A stretch of DNA of 64,000 nucleotides from Pseudomonas lurida (GCF_002563895.1 NZ_PDJB01000001.1:603501-667500); one strand, 5' to 3'. Shown: positions 39,700-49,719, counted from the stretch's first letter. A program made the numbers and translations. The notes: generated from the letters alone by a model not told the origin.

Positions 39700-42600
39700 G
39701 TGTCGATTCATGTCGCGTTGCACCACGTTACGCATTACCGCTACGACCGCGCTGTCGAACTCGGCCCACAGATCGTGCGGTTGCGTCCGGCTGCCCATAG
39801 TCGGACGCGGATTCTGTCCTACGCACTGAAAGTGCTGCCCGAACAGCACTTCATCAATTGGCAGCAGGACCCCCAGGGCAATTACCTGGCGCGGTTGGTG
39901 TTTCCGGAAAAGACCGATCAACTGCGTATCGAGGTCGACCTGGTCGCCGAGATGGCGGTGTTCAACCCGTTCGACTTTTTCCTCGAGCCTTACGCCGAAA
40001 AAATCCCTTTCAGCTACGCCGCCGATGAACAGCGCGAGCTGGCGCCGTATCTGGAAACCCTGCCGCTGACGCCGAAGTTCGCCGCGTACCTGGCGGGTAT
40101 CGACCGCACGCCGTTGCCGGCCGTGGACTTTCTGGTGGGCCTCAACCAGCGTTTGGCGGCCGATATCGGCTACCTGATCCGCATGGAACCGGGGGTACAG
40201 ACCCCGGAATTCACCCTGGAAAACGTCTCCGGCTCCTGCCGCGATTCAGCCTGGCTGCTGGTGCAATTGCTGCGCAACCTGGGTTTGGCGGCGAGGTTTG
40301 TGTCCGGCTACCTGATCCAGTTGACCGCCGACGTCAAGGCCCTTGATGGTCCATCCGGCACTGAAGTGGACTTCACCGACCTGCACGCCTGGTGCGAAGT
40401 GTATTTGCCCGGCGCCGGCTGGATCGGCCTGGATGCGACCTCCGGGCTGTTCGCCGGTGAAGGGCATATCCCGTTGGCCTGCAGTCCGGATCCATCTTCC
40501 GCCGCCCCTATCAGTGGGCTGGTGGAGCCGTGCGAGTGCGAATTCACCCACGAAATGTCGGTAGAGCGGATTTGGGAAGCCCCAAGGGTTACAAAGCCCT
40601 ACACCGAAGAGCAATGGCTGGCGATCCAGGCACTGGGTCGGCAGATCGACGGCGACCTGCTCAAGGATGACGTACGCCTGACCATGGGCGGCGAGCCGAC
40701 CTTCGTGTCCATCGATGACCCCGACGGCGCCGAGTGGAACACCGCCGCGCTTGGGCCGGATAAGCGCCGCCTGTCCGCCGAGCTGTTCCAGCGCATGCGC
40801 AAGCACTACGCGCCCAAGGGCCTGGTGCACTTCGGCCAGGGCAAGTGGTACCCCGGCGAGCAACTGCCACGCTGGTCGCTCAATTGCTATTGGCGCCGCG
40901 ACGGCGTGCCGATCTGGCACAACAGCGCGTTGATCGCCGATGAGCAGCAAGACTATGGCGCGGACGGCGCCCTGGCCGGGCGTTTTCTGGCCAGCGTCGC
41001 TGAACGCCTGAAACTGCCGGCCCGCTTTGTGTTCCCGGCCTTCGAAGACAATTTCTACTACCTGTGGCGCGAAGGGGCGTTGCCGCAAAACGTCACTGCC
41101 CAGGACCCACGCCTGAGCGACGACCTGGAGCGCGAGCGCCTGCGCAAGGTATTCGCCCAGGGCCTGGACAAGATCATCGGCCAAGTGCTGCCCCTGGCGC
41201 GTACGGCGGCCAATGACCGCTGGCAAAGCGGGCGCTGGTACCTGCGCGACAACCATTGCCGCCTGGTGCCGGGTGATTCGCCGCTGGGCTATCGCCTGCC
41301 ATTGGCCTCGCAGCCTTGGGTGACGGCGGCGGAGTATCCGTTTGTGCACCCCACTGACCCTAACCAGGACCAGCCGGAGCTGCCGACGACCGCCCAATTG
41401 CAAAGCCACGGTGAACCCGCGCCAAGTGATGAGCGCGTGCCGGAGGTGGACGAGTCCGCCGATTGGTTGACCCGCACCGCCCTGTGCGCCGAAGCGCGTG
41501 AAGGCCGCCTCTATCTGTTCATGCCGCCCCTGGAGCGCGTCGAAGACTACCTGGAACTGGTGGCTGCCATTGAGGCGACTGCCGAGGAACTGCACTGTCC
41601 GGTATTACTGGAAGGCTACGAGCCGCCGGCGGATATGCGCCTGAGTAATTTTCGCGTCACGCCGGACCCTGGCGTGATCGAGGTCAACGTGCAGCCGTCC
41701 GCCACCTGGGACGAGTTGGTGGAACGCACCGAATTCCTCTATGAGCAAGCACGACAAACCCGCCTGACCACCGAAAAATTCATGATCGACGGACGCCACA
41801 CCGGCACCGGTGGCGGTAACCACTTTGTGCTCGGTGGCGCGACACCCAAGGACTCGCCGTTCTTGCGTCGGCCGGATCTGCTGCGTAGCTTGATCAGCTA
41901 CTGGCACAATCACCCCTCGTTGTCCTACCTGTTCTCCGGCCTGTTCATCGGTCCGACTTCACAGGCACCCCGGGTGGACGAGGCACGCAACGATGCGCTG
42001 TACGAGCTGGAAATCGCTTTTGCGCAAATGCCCGAACCCGGCGAAGAATGCCCGCCATGGTTGGTGGACCGTCTGCTGCGCAACCTGCTGATCGACGTGA
42101 CCGGCAATACTCATCGCGCCGAATTCTGCATCGACAAACTCTACTCACCGGATGGCGCCACCGGCCGCCTTGGCCTGCTGGAGCTGCGCGCGTTTGAAAT
42201 GCCGCCCCATGCACGCATGAGCCTGACCCAGCAACTGCTGCTGCGGGCGCTGGTTGCGCGCTTCTGGCGTGAACCCTACGCGCCGCCGAAGCTGGCGCGC
42301 TGGGGCACCGAACTGCATGACCGTTTCCTGTTGCCGCACTTCATCGCGCAAGACTTCGCCGACGTGATCGTCGAACTCAACGCGGCCGGCTACCCGCTGC
42401 GCGCCGAATGGTTCGCCGCGCACCTGGAGTTCCGTTTTCCCAAGGTGGGCGACTACGCCGTCAGCGGTATCGAGCTGGAACTGCGCCAGGCCCTGGAGCC
42501 CTGGCACGTATTGGGCGAAGAGGGCGCGGTGGGTGGCACGGTGCGCTATGTGGACTCATCGCTGGAACGCTTGCAGGTGAAGTTGAGCGGCCTGGCGCCA

Positions 42601-42990
42601 CAACGCTATCTGCTGACCTGCAACGGCATTGCGGTGCCGTTGCAGCCCACTGGGCGCGTCGGTGAGTTCGTTGCCGGCGTGCGCTACCGCGCGTGGCAAC
42701 CCGCCAATTGCCTGCAACCGACGATCGCGGTGCATGCGCCGTTGGTGTTCGACTTGCTGGATACCTGGATGCAACGCTCGTTGGGCGGCTGCCAGTACCA
42801 CGTCGCCCATCCGGGTGGACGCAATTACGACAGTTTGCCGGTGAATGCCAATGAAGCCGAAAGCCGGCGCATGGCACGGTTTTTCCGCTTGGGGCATAGT
42901 CCTGGCAAGCTCCCCGTGCCAAGCCTGGTCATCAACGACGAGTTACCGATGACCCTGGATTTACGGCGCCACCCCAATAAAAATGACTGA
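39700..42990 (+). CDS. Transglutaminase plus putative amidoligase (DUF2126) protein
   Basis: This 1096-residue cytoplasmic fusion has an N-terminal bacterial transglutaminase-like leader (about 1-80), a transglutaminase core (about 165-250) with the nucleophile Cys in SGSCRDSAWLL, the His in TDLHAWCEVYLP and the Asp in GLDATSG, and then a long DUF2126 region (about 300-1096), a family described as a putative amidoligase. MGGEPTFVSIDD and DGRHTGTGGGNHFVLGG are notable conserved segments. The GTG start at 39700 is set by CAGGAGG at ideal distance. It opens a three-gene cluster with an ATP-grasp protein and a second transglutaminase, a set predicted to make or edit amide bonds; substrate unknown. 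Confidence 0.88.
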   Translation: MSIHVALHHVTHYRYDRAVELGPQIVRLRPAAHSRTRILSYALKVLPEQHFINWQQDPQGNYLARLVFPEKTDQLRIEVDLVAEMAVFNPFDFFLEPYAEKIPFSYAADEQRELAPYLETLPLTPKFAAYLAGIDRTPLPAVDFLVGLNQRLAADIGYLIRMEPGVQTPEFTLENVSGSCRDSAWLLVQLLRNLGLAARFVSGYLIQLTADVKALDGPSGTEVDFTDLHAWCEVYLPGAGWIGLDATSGLFAGEGHIPLACSPDPSSAAPISGLVEPCECEFTHEMSVERIWEAPRVTKPYTEEQWLAIQALGRQIDGDLLKDDVRLTMGGEPTFVSIDDPDGAEWNTAALGPDKRRLSAELFQRMRKHYAPKGLVHFGQGKWYPGEQLPRWSLNCYWRRDGVPIWHNSALIADEQQDYGADGALAGRFLASVAERLKLPARFVFPAFEDNFYYLWREGALPQNVTAQDPRLSDDLERERLRKVFAQGLDKIIGQVLPLARTAANDRWQSGRWYLRDNHCRLVPGDSPLGYRLPLASQPWVTAAEYPFVHPTDPNQDQPELPTTAQLQSHGEPAPSDERVPEVDESADWLTRTALCAEAREGRLYLFMPPLERVEDYLELVAAIEATAEELHCPVLLEGYEPPADMRLSNFRVTPDPGVIEVNVQPSATWDELVERTEFLYEQARQTRLTTEKFMIDGRHTGTGGGNHFVLGGATPKDSPFLRRPDLLRSLISYWHNHPSLSYLFSGLFIGPTSQAPRVDEARNDALYELEIAFAQMPEPGEECPPWLVDRLLRNLLIDVTGNTHRAEFCIDKLYSPDGATGRLGLLELRAFEMPPHARMSLTQQLLLRALVARFWREPYAPPKLARWGTELHDRFLLPHFIAQDFADVIVELNAAGYPLRAEWFAAHLEFRFPKVGDYAVSGIELELRQALEPWHVLGEEGAVGGTVRYVDSSLERLQVKLSGLAPQRYLLTCNGIAVPLQPTGRVGEFVAGVRYRAWQPANCLQPTIAVHAPLVFDLLDTWMQRSLGGCQYHVAHPGGRNYDSLPVNANEAESRRMARFFRLGHSPGKLPVPSLVINDELPMTLDLRRHPNKND

Positions 42991-43000
42991 ACGCAATCCA

Positions 43001-43095
43001 CAATGTGGGCGCGGGATGGCTCGCGAATACGGTGAATCGGTCGATACATCAGTTGACTGATCCGCCGCCTTCGCGAGCAAGCCCGCTCCCACAGG
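43001..43095. repeat. Paired REP palindrome, class A
   Basis: A GTGGGCGCGGGATGGCTCGC arm faces CGCGAGCAAGCCCGCTCCCA, with a spacer containing TCGATACATCAGTTGACTGA. It separates the DUF2126 gene from the ATP-grasp gene. Confidence 0.85.
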
Positions 43096-43151
43096 GGATT
43101 TGCCGTGTTTGTTAGGTTAATCTGAGCCCCCTTGCCCCTGCCGAGCGTTCC

Positions 43152-45638
43152 ATGTCCGACTTGCTCGACCGTTACCCGCTGACCGCGGGCACCTATCATG
43201 AACTGCTGGACGACAGCGGCGCGGTACGTGCCCACTGGCGGCGCCTGCTCGACCATCTGCAACGCAGCACACCCGCGCAATTGGCCCAGCGCCAGGCGTT
43301 GCTGACCCGGCAGATCCAGGAAAACGGCGTGACCTATAACGTCTACGCCGACCCCAAGGGCGCGGACCGTCCCTGGGAGCTGGACCTGCTACCCCATGTG
43401 CTGGCCGCCGATGAATGGCAGCAGCTGTCGGCGGGTATCGCCCAGCGTGCGCGCCTGCTCAATGCCGTGTTGGCCGACCTGTACGGCCCGCAACGCCTGA
43501 TCAAGGAAGGCTTGCTGCCGGCCGAGCTGGTGTTCGGGCATAACAACTTCCTGTGGCCGTGCCAGGGCATTCAACTGCCGGACAGTGCGTTCCTGCACCT
43601 GTACGCCGTGGACCTGGCGCGCACGCCGGATGGCCGTTGGTGGGTCACCGCCGACCGTACCCAGGCGCCATCCGGTGCCGGTTATGCGTTGGAAAACCGT
43701 ACCATCGTGTCGCGGGCGTTCCCGGATCTTTACCGGGACCTGCAAGTTCAGCACCTCACCGGTTTCTTCCGCACCTTGCAGGAAACCCTGGCCCGCCAGG
43801 CGCCCGCTGATAACCAGCCCCCGCTGATCGTGTTGCTCACGCCAGGCCGCTTCAACGAAAGCTATTTCGAGCACCTGTACCTCGCTCGCCAACTCGGCTA
43901 CCCGCTGGTGGAAGGCGGCGACCTCACCGTGCGCGACAGCACCGTATTCCTGAAGACCCTCAGCGGCCTGCGCCGGGTGCACGCGATCATGCGCCGCCTG
44001 GATGACGACTTCTGCGACCCGCTGGAACTGCGCACCGACTCGGCCCTCGGCGTGCCCGGCCTGCTGGACGCCGTGCGCCAAGGCAATGTGCTGGTGGCCA
44101 ATGCCTTGGGCAGCGGCGTGCTGGAGTCCCCCGGCTTGCTGGGGTTCCTGCCCAAGATCAATGAGTTCCTGTTTGGCGAAGAACTGATCCTGCCGTCCAT
44201 TGCCACGTGGTGGTGCGGTGAAGCGCCGGTGCTCGCTGAAGCCCTGGAGAAACTGCCGGAACTGCTGATCAAGCCGGCGTTTCCGTCGCAGAGTTTTGCG
44301 CCGGTATTCGGCCGTGACCTGGACGACGAACAACGCCAGGCCCTGGCCGAGCGCATGCGCGCCCGGCCCTACGCCTATGTCGCGCAGGAGCTGGCGCAAC
44401 TGTCCCAGGCGCCGGTGTGGCACACCGTGGATGACCACCTGCAACACCGCGCCATCGGCATGCGCGTGTACGCGGTGGCCAGCGACGACGGCTACCGCGT
44501 GCTGCCCGGCGGCCTGACGCGGGTGGCCGCCGAGGCCGATGCCGAAGTGGTGTCGATGCAACGTGGCGGCGCCAGCAAGGACACCTGGGTGCTGGGCGAA
44601 CGCGCCGCCGGTAGCGAGCACTGGCGTGCACAGCGGGCGATTGGCGCCCATGACTTGGTGCGCCGCGATCCTTATCTACCGTCCCGCGTGGTGGAAAACC
44701 TGTTCTGGTTCGGGCGTTACTGCGAGCGCTGCGATGACAGTGCACGCTGGCTGCGCATCGTGCTGGCGCGCTACGTGGACGGTGACGACCCGCTGGCCTT
44801 GCAGGCGGCGGTCGAGCTGGGCGAAAACCTGCGGCTGTTGCCGGAGGAGGGCGAGTTGCCCGAACGCCTGCTGGCGGCGCTGCTCGGTGATGACTGGCCC
44901 TCGAGCCTGCGCGCCAACCTGCAACGCTTGCAGTGGGCGGCGTCTCAGGTGCGCGGCAAGTTGTCCCGGGAGAACTGGCAAGCCCTGGTGGAGCTGCAAC
45001 GCGAGGCCATTGAGCTGGAAAGCGACACCCCGGATTTTGGCGAGTTGCTGGATTTTCTCAACCGCCTGGTGATGTCCCTGGCGGCGCTGTCCGGGTTTGC
45101 CCTGGACGACATGACCCGCGACGAAGGTTGGCGCTTCTTGATGATGGGCCGGCGCATCGAGCGCCTGCAATTTCTGAGCAGCAGCCTGGCGGCGTTCCTG
45201 CGAGGCGTGGCGGTGTTCGACCAGGCGGGGTTGGAGTGGTTGCTGGAGCTGGGCAACAGCAGCATCACCTATCGCTCGCGCTACCTGGCGGTGCCACAGT
45301 TGATCCCGGTCCTCGACCTGCTGCTGCTGGACGAGCAGAACCCCCATGCGGTGCTGTTCCAGCTCAAATTGGTGAGCCGCACCCTGCGGCGTCTCAACGA
45401 CGATTTCGGCGTGGCGCGGGAAACCGGCCTGGCTCCATTGGTCGAGCGCCTGGCGCGATTCGACCTGGGCTGCCTGGAGAACCCGTTGTTTGGCGAAGCC
45501 AGCGTGCGTGCCGCGCTGGATGGCTTGGCTGATCTGCTGCAAGCCGTCGCCGATGAGAGTGGGCAAGTGTCGGACCGCCTGGCCTTGCGCCACTTTGCCC
45601 ATGTGGATGATGTCAGCCAGCAAACGGTGTCGGTGTGA
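43152..45638 (+). CDS. Circularly permuted ATP-grasp / alpha-E fusion protein
   Basis: This 828-residue protein fuses two domains often encoded as separate genes. Residues about 1-480 form a circularly permuted type 2 ATP-grasp ligase (DUF404/DUF407), with YADPKGADRPWELDLLP, LTPGRFNESYFEHLYLA, EGGDLTVRD and RRLDDDFCDP. Residues about 500-828 form the all-helical alpha-E domain (DUF403), with ENLFWFGRYCERCDDSARWLR-like opening and RFLMMGRRIERLQFL-like repeats. Such proteins are predicted to ligate peptides or modify protein termini together with transglutaminase-like peptidases. It is coupled to the next gene by a TGATG overlap. Confidence 0.87.
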   Translation: MSDLLDRYPLTAGTYHELLDDSGAVRAHWRRLLDHLQRSTPAQLAQRQALLTRQIQENGVTYNVYADPKGADRPWELDLLPHVLAADEWQQLSAGIAQRARLLNAVLADLYGPQRLIKEGLLPAELVFGHNNFLWPCQGIQLPDSAFLHLYAVDLARTPDGRWWVTADRTQAPSGAGYALENRTIVSRAFPDLYRDLQVQHLTGFFRTLQETLARQAPADNQPPLIVLLTPGRFNESYFEHLYLARQLGYPLVEGGDLTVRDSTVFLKTLSGLRRVHAIMRRLDDDFCDPLELRTDSALGVPGLLDAVRQGNVLVANALGSGVLESPGLLGFLPKINEFLFGEELILPSIATWWCGEAPVLAEALEKLPELLIKPAFPSQSFAPVFGRDLDDEQRQALAERMRARPYAYVAQELAQLSQAPVWHTVDDHLQHRAIGMRVYAVASDDGYRVLPGGLTRVAAEADAEVVSMQRGGASKDTWVLGERAAGSEHWRAQRAIGAHDLVRRDPYLPSRVVENLFWFGRYCERCDDSARWLRIVLARYVDGDDPLALQAAVELGENLRLLPEEGELPERLLAALLGDDWPSSLRANLQRLQWAASQVRGKLSRENWQALVELQREAIELESDTPDFGELLDFLNRLVMSLAALSGFALDDMTRDEGWRFLMMGRRIERLQFLSSSLAAFLRGVAVFDQAGLEWLLELGNSSITYRSRYLAVPQLIPVLDLLLLDEQNPHAVLFQLKLVSRTLRRLNDDFGVARETGLAPLVERLARFDLGCLENPLFGEASVRAALDGLADLLQAVADESGQVSDRLALRHFAHVDDVSQQTVSV

Positions 45639-46528
45639 TGAGCGCGCGCTATCAGATTTTCCACGATACTCATTACCACTACGACAGCCCGGTGTCCCTG
45701 GCCCAGCAGTTGGCGCACTTGTGGCCACGGCCGTGCGCCTGGCAGCGTTGCAGCTCGCAACAACTGGATATCAGCCCGGAGCCGACGTCGCGCCGCGATG
45801 AGCTGGACGTGTTTGGCAATCCCATCACTCGCCTGGCGTTCGAGCGGCCCCATGATGAGCTGCTGGTGAATGCCGGGTTGACCGTGGAAGTGCTGGCGCG
45901 GCCGGCGCTGGACTTCCAGCAATCGCCGGCCTGGGACCAGACCCGCGACAGCCTGACCTACAGCAGCCAGGCCATGCCGCCAGAGCTGATCGAAGCCTGC
46001 CGCTACCGTTTCGAATCGCCCTATGTGCACCTGAAGAAAACCTTCGTCGAGTTCTCCGAAAGCTGCTTTCCCCCTGGCGAGCCGCTGTTGTTGGGCGTGC
46101 AGGCATTGATGGAGAAGATCTTCAGCGAGTTCACTTTCGATGCCGAAGCCACCCAGGTCGCCACACCGCTGGTGGAAGTGCTGGAGCGTCGACGCGGCGT
46201 GTGCCAGGACTTCGCCCACCTGATGCTCGCCTGCCTGCGCTCGCGGGGGCTGGCGGCGCGTTATATCAGCGGTTACCTGCTCACCCAGCCACCGCCCGGC
46301 CAACCACGGCTGATCGGCGCGGATGCGTCCCATGCGTGGGTGTCGGTGTATTGCCCGGTATCAGGTTGGGTGGATTTCGACCCGACGAACAATGTGCAGC
46401 CGGCACTGGAGCACATCACCCTGGCCTGGGGCCGGGACTTTTCCGATGTGTCGCCGTTGCGAGGGGTGATCCTGGGGGGAGGGAGCCATGACCCTGAGGT
46501 GCGGGTGACGGTGATGCCGCTGGAATAA
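45638..46528 (+). CDS. Transglutaminase-like cysteine peptidase family protein
   Basis: This 296-residue protein has the N-terminal bact_transglu_N module (about 1-85, starting YQIFHDTHYHYDSPV) and a transglutaminase core (about 150-255). The catalytic Cys lies in RRGVCQDFAHLMLACLRSRG, the His in DASHAWVSVYCP and the Asp in WVDFDPTNN. No signal peptide is visible, so it probably acts in the cytoplasm on products of the upstream ATP-grasp protein. It is translationally coupled to that gene. Its domain order is the same as the N-terminus of the first gene in the cluster, suggesting duplication. Confidence 0.9.
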   Translation: MSARYQIFHDTHYHYDSPVSLAQQLAHLWPRPCAWQRCSSQQLDISPEPTSRRDELDVFGNPITRLAFERPHDELLVNAGLTVEVLARPALDFQQSPAWDQTRDSLTYSSQAMPPELIEACRYRFESPYVHLKKTFVEFSESCFPPGEPLLLGVQALMEKIFSEFTFDAEATQVATPLVEVLERRRGVCQDFAHLMLACLRSRGLAARYISGYLLTQPPPGQPRLIGADASHAWVSVYCPVSGWVDFDPTNNVQPALEHITLAWGRDFSDVSPLRGVILGGGSHDPEVRVTVMPLE

Positions 46529-46535
46529 CGGTTGA

Positions 46536-46567
46536 TTGTGCCGAGCCGGAGGGGCCGGCTCAGCACA
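46536..46567. terminator. Hairpin between convergent genes
   Basis: TTGTGC and GAGCCGG pair with CCGGCTC and GCACAA with one small internal mismatch. It lacks a U-run on either strand but lies exactly between the two facing stops. Confidence 0.6.
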
Positions 46568-46574
46568 AAGGAAA

Positions 46575-46757
46575 TTATTCAGCCGGATCTTTTGGTGTTT
46601 CGGTCTCGTCGCTCGTTACTTCAGCATCGGCATCCGGGTTCAGTGCACCGGCCTCTTCATCGGCAGCGGCTTTCTTGCGCTGCAGTTTTTCCTCTTTCTT
46701 CTGTTCCTTGGCCAAGTCTCTCTGACGTTTGGCGAAGGAGTAATTAGGTTTGGCCAT
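46575..46757 (-). CDS. Small highly charged conserved-looking protein
   Basis: This 60-residue protein, beginning MAKPNYSFAKRQRDLAKEQK, has a Lys/Arg/Glu-rich helical N-terminal half and an acidic, Asp/Glu/Thr-rich C-terminal half, and contains no Cys or Trp. I recall near-identical short proteins in other pseudomonads, which supports it as a real gene, but no function is known to me. Charge segregation suggests nucleic-acid or ribosome association (inference). AGAGGATC supplies a ribosome site before its ATG on the minus strand. Confidence 0.75.
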   Translation of the reverse strand: MAKPNYSFAKRQRDLAKEQKKEEKLQRKKAAADEEAGALNPDADAEVTSDETETPKDPAE

Positions 46758-46968
46758 GGGCGATCCTCTAGGGTCGAAGGTGAGGGTGGCGGCGCGCAGC
46801 TGCCTTGGGACGACATGGTAGCAGCTTCGAGGTGCGCTTGGCCTTCACTTACCGCAGGCGTAGGCAGCCAGCAGGCCGTTGAACAGTTGATTAAGGTGCA
46901 TGGCTCGGACTCCGGTGGGTGATGAGCCGATCATAGGCAGGTCGCAGTACTTTGGCTGGTAGATTGTG

Positions 46969-47019
46969 TTGATCAGTCTGATAGCCTAAAGTTGTATACA
47001 ATCTGTTGATTCAGATCAT
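46969..47019 (+). promoter_or_regulatory. ANR/FNR-type sites upstream of azurin
   Basis: TTGATTCAGATCAT (47006-47019) differs at one position from the ANR consensus TTGAT-N4-ATCAA. A weaker relative, TTGATCAGTCTGAT, lies at 46969-46982. The azurin gene starts 72 bases after the better site, compatible with the known low-oxygen control of azurin. The rest of the gap 46758-46968 shows no gene. Confidence 0.6.
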
Positions 47020-47090
47020 AAGAATTTCTGCCTGCTTCAGGCACCCTTTGTCGCAATACGCGTTTTCTAAACCCTGCCTTGGAGATTCAC

Positions 47091-47537
47091 ATGTTTGCCA
47101 AACTCGTTGCTGTTTCCCTGCTGACTCTGGCGAGCGGCCAGTTGCTTGCTGCAGAGTGCAAGGTCACCGTCGACTCCACTGACCAGATGTCCTTCAACAC
47201 CAAAGCCATTGAAATCGACAAGAGCTGCAAGACATTCACCGTCGAGCTGACTCACTCCGGCAACCTGCCGAAAAACGTCATGGGCCATAACTGGGTGCTG
47301 ACCAGCGCCGCCAACATGCAGCCTGTTGCCACTGACGGCATGGCCGCGGGTATCGACAAGGACTACCTGAAACCAGGTGACGATCGGATCATCGCCCACA
47401 CCAAAATCATCGGTGCTGGCGAGAAAGACTCGGTGACCTTCGACGTGTCGAAGCTGGCGGCCGGTACTGACTATGCATTCTTCTGCTCGTTCCCAGGCCA
47501 CATCTCGATGATGAAAGGCACTGTGACCGTCAAGTAA
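47091..47537 (+). CDS. azu: Azurin
   Basis: Azurin is a periplasmic blue copper electron carrier. The 148-residue precursor has a 20-residue signal peptide cut after LLAA, leaving the mature start [18 protein letters not shown]. Copper ligands are visible as the His in GHNWVL and the Cys-His-Met set in [14 protein letters not shown]; the disulfide Cys pair is at mature positions 3 and about 26. TTGGAG precedes the ATG. It probably accepts electrons in low-oxygen or stress metabolism. Confidence 0.97.
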   Translation: MFAKLVAVSLLTLASGQLLAAECKVTVDSTDQMSFNTKAIEIDKSCKTFTVELTHSGNLPKNVMGHNWVLTSAANMQPVATDGMAAGIDKDYLKPGDDRIIAHTKIIGAGEKDSVTFDVSKLAAGTDYAFFCSFPGHISMMKGTVTVK

Positions 47538-47552
47538 GACCGCGTCATCGTT

Positions 47553-47637
47553 CATCGCAGGCAAGCCAGCTCCCACACTCGACCGCGTTCTCATGTTGGA
47601 CATCGGTCAACAGTGGGAGCTGGCTTGCCTGCGATGG
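47553..47637. repeat. Paired REP palindrome, class B
   Basis: ATCGCAGGCAAGCCAGCTCC and its inverse GTGGGAGCTGGCTTGCCTGC flank a 30-base centre with TGTTGGACATCGG. It sits between azurin and the convergent nadE. Confidence 0.9.
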
Positions 47638-47673
47638 CAATCTAACGATCAATACAACACGCTCTGGCTCACC

Positions 47674-48501
47674 TCACGGCGCAAACGGCATGACCCGCTT
47701 GTGTTCGGTCTTGCGGTACGTGTCGCAGATAATCCTGAACGCTTCCTCGCGCACCGGCTCGCCATGCAGGAACGCATCGATCTCGGCGTAGGTCACGCCA
47801 TGTGACGCTTCGTCCGGCTTACCTGGCGAAAGGTCTTCCAGGTCGGCAGTCGGAATCTTCTCCACCAACGACTCCGGCGCACCAAAGTGCCGCGCAATCG
47901 CGCGTACCTGGTTCTTCACCAGCCCGCTCAACGGCGCCAGGTCGCAGGCGCCGTCACCGAACTTGGTGAAAAAACCCATCACCGCTTCCGCTGCGTGGTC
48001 GGTGCCGATCACCAGGCCACCGGCCGCGCCGGCGATGGTGTACTGGGCGACCATGCGCATGCGCGCCTTGGTGTTGCCCAACACGAAATCGCGGGACACC
48101 GCGGCCTTGCCTTCAAATGCCGCCACTTCATTGGCCAGGGATTTAACCGCCGGGCCGATGTTCACTGTGTGGCGTTCGTCCGGTTCGATAAAGTCCACCG
48201 ACGCCTGGGCATCAATCTCATCGAACTGGGTTTCGTAGGGTAGGCGCACGGCGATAAAACGGTAGGCTTCATCGCCGGTGCTGGCGCGCAGCTCCTGCAT
48301 CGCGCGTTGGGCCAACAGGCCGGCGGTCAGGGAGTCGACACCGCCGCTGATGCCCAGCACCAACGCTTTGAGCCCGGAATTGCGCAGGCAGTCCTGGATA
48401 AAAGTCACGCGGCGGGCGACTTCGGCCTCAAGGGCGGCCTGGTCTTTGAACGGCGCTTGGACCTTGAGCTGTTCAGCAATCTCACGCTGTACGGCTTGCA
48501 T
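47674..48501 (-). CDS. nadE: Ammonia-dependent NAD synthetase
   Basis: NadE amidates deamido-NAD to NAD in the last step of the pathway. The 275-residue protein has the PP-loop [17 protein letters not shown] and the [20 protein letters not shown] segment, and lacks a glutaminase domain, so it uses free ammonia. It lies three bases after pncB, so the two consecutive steps of the Preiss-Handler salvage route are co-expressed. The azurin-nadE-pncB neighbourhood matches other pseudomonads. Confidence 0.96.
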   Translation of the reverse strand: MQAVQREIAEQLKVQAPFKDQAALEAEVARRVTFIQDCLRNSGLKALVLGISGGVDSLTAGLLAQRAMQELRASTGDEAYRFIAVRLPYETQFDEIDAQASVDFIEPDERHTVNIGPAVKSLANEVAAFEGKAAVSRDFVLGNTKARMRMVAQYTIAGAAGGLVIGTDHAAEAVMGFFTKFGDGACDLAPLSGLVKNQVRAIARHFGAPESLVEKIPTADLEDLSPGKPDEASHGVTYAEIDAFLHGEPVREEAFRIICDTYRKTEHKRVMPFAP

Positions 48502-48504
48502 GAT

Positions 48505-49719
48505 TCACTCCTTGCTAGAAATGGCAGGTACTTTGAAAACATGACGCAAATAGGCGACGAAATTCGGGTCGGTGCAGTGGGTCTTGCCCGCTTCATCGGA
48601 GATCTTCGCGACGGGCTGGCCATTGCAGGCGGTCATTTTAAGCACGATGCTCATCGGCTCGACACCTGGAATGTCGCAGGTCAGGTTGGTGCCAATGCCA
48701 AAGCTCACGTTGATTCGACCACGCAACGCGCGGAATATTTGCAGGGCCTTGGGCAGCGACAGGCTGTCGGAGAACACCAGGGTCTTGCTCATGGGTTCGA
48801 TGCCGAGCTTGTGGTAGTGGGCGATGGCTTTCTCCGCCCACTGCACCGGGTCCCCGGAGTCATGGCGCAGGCCGTCGAAGAGCTTGGCGAAATACAGGTC
48901 GAAATCACCCAGGAACGCGTCGGTGGTGATGCAGTCGGTCAGTGCAATACCCAGCAGGCCGCGATATTCGCGGACCCAGCAGTCCAGTGCGGCGATCTGG
49001 CTGTCGATCAGGCGCGGGCCAAGTTGTTGATGGGCCATGATCCATTCGTGGGCCATGGTGCCCAGCGGCTTCATATCGAACTCGCGGGCCAGGTGTACGT
49101 TGCTGGTGCCGACAAAGCGCCCGGGGAAGTCATGCTTGAGCACGCTGACCACTTCTTCCTGCACGCGGTACGAGAAGCGCCGACGCGTGCCGAAGTCGGC
49201 GACTTGCAGCTCGGCCAACTCGTCGCTGCTGGCGTTGGCGGTCAGCCAGTCGAACTTGCGGTACAGCTGCTCGCGGGCCTGCTCGAGGATCACGGTCTGG
49301 TAGCGGTAGCGGTTACGCACCTCGCTGACGATGGCCAGCATCGGCACTTCAAACAGGATCACATGCAACCACGGCCCGCGCAGGCGGATGAACAGCTCGC
49401 CGTTCTCGATGCCAGTCTGCACGTAGCGCAGGTTGAAGCGGAACAGCCCGAGGAAGCGCAGGAAGTCTGGCTTCATGAAGCTGATGCGTTCCAGGAAACC
49501 CAGTTGGTCCGGGCTCAGGCTCAGCTCGGCGAGGCGCTCGATCTGGTAGCGGATCTCAGCCAGGTACGGGCGCAGGTCTTCGCTGTTACGGCAACGAAAC
49601 TCCCATTCAACTTCCACGTTGGGGTAGTTGTGCAGCACCGCCTGCATCATGGTCAGCTTGTAGAAGTCGGTGTCGAGCAAGTTCTGCACGATGCGATCGG
49701 CAAACACACTCTCGCTCAT
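48505..49719 (-). CDS. pncB: Nicotinate phosphoribosyltransferase
   Basis: PncB joins nicotinate and PRPP with ATP hydrolysis to form nicotinate mononucleotide. The 404-residue protein shows the N-terminal [20 protein letters not shown], the active-site segments [13 protein letters not shown] and [20 protein letters not shown] with the phosphorylatable His, and the late [10 protein letters not shown] phosphate-binding loop. The start at 49719 has GGAGA before it; an earlier in-frame start 16 codons upstream is not supported. It is the first gene of pncB-nadE. Confidence 0.96.
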   Translation of the reverse strand: MSESVFADRIVQNLLDTDFYKLTMMQAVLHNYPNVEVEWEFRCRNSEDLRPYLAEIRYQIERLAELSLSPDQLGFLERISFMKPDFLRFLGLFRFNLRYVQTGIENGELFIRLRGPWLHVILFEVPMLAIVSEVRNRYRYQTVILEQAREQLYRKFDWLTANASSDELAELQVADFGTRRRFSYRVQEEVVSVLKHDFPGRFVGTSNVHLAREFDMKPLGTMAHEWIMAHQQLGPRLIDSQIAALDCWVREYRGLLGIALTDCITTDAFLGDFDLYFAKLFDGLRHDSGDPVQWAEKAIAHYHKLGIEPMSKTLVFSDSLSLPKALQIFRALRGRINVSFGIGTNLTCDIPGVEPMSIVLKMTACNGQPVAKISDEAGKTHCTDPNFVAYLRHVFKVPAISSKE

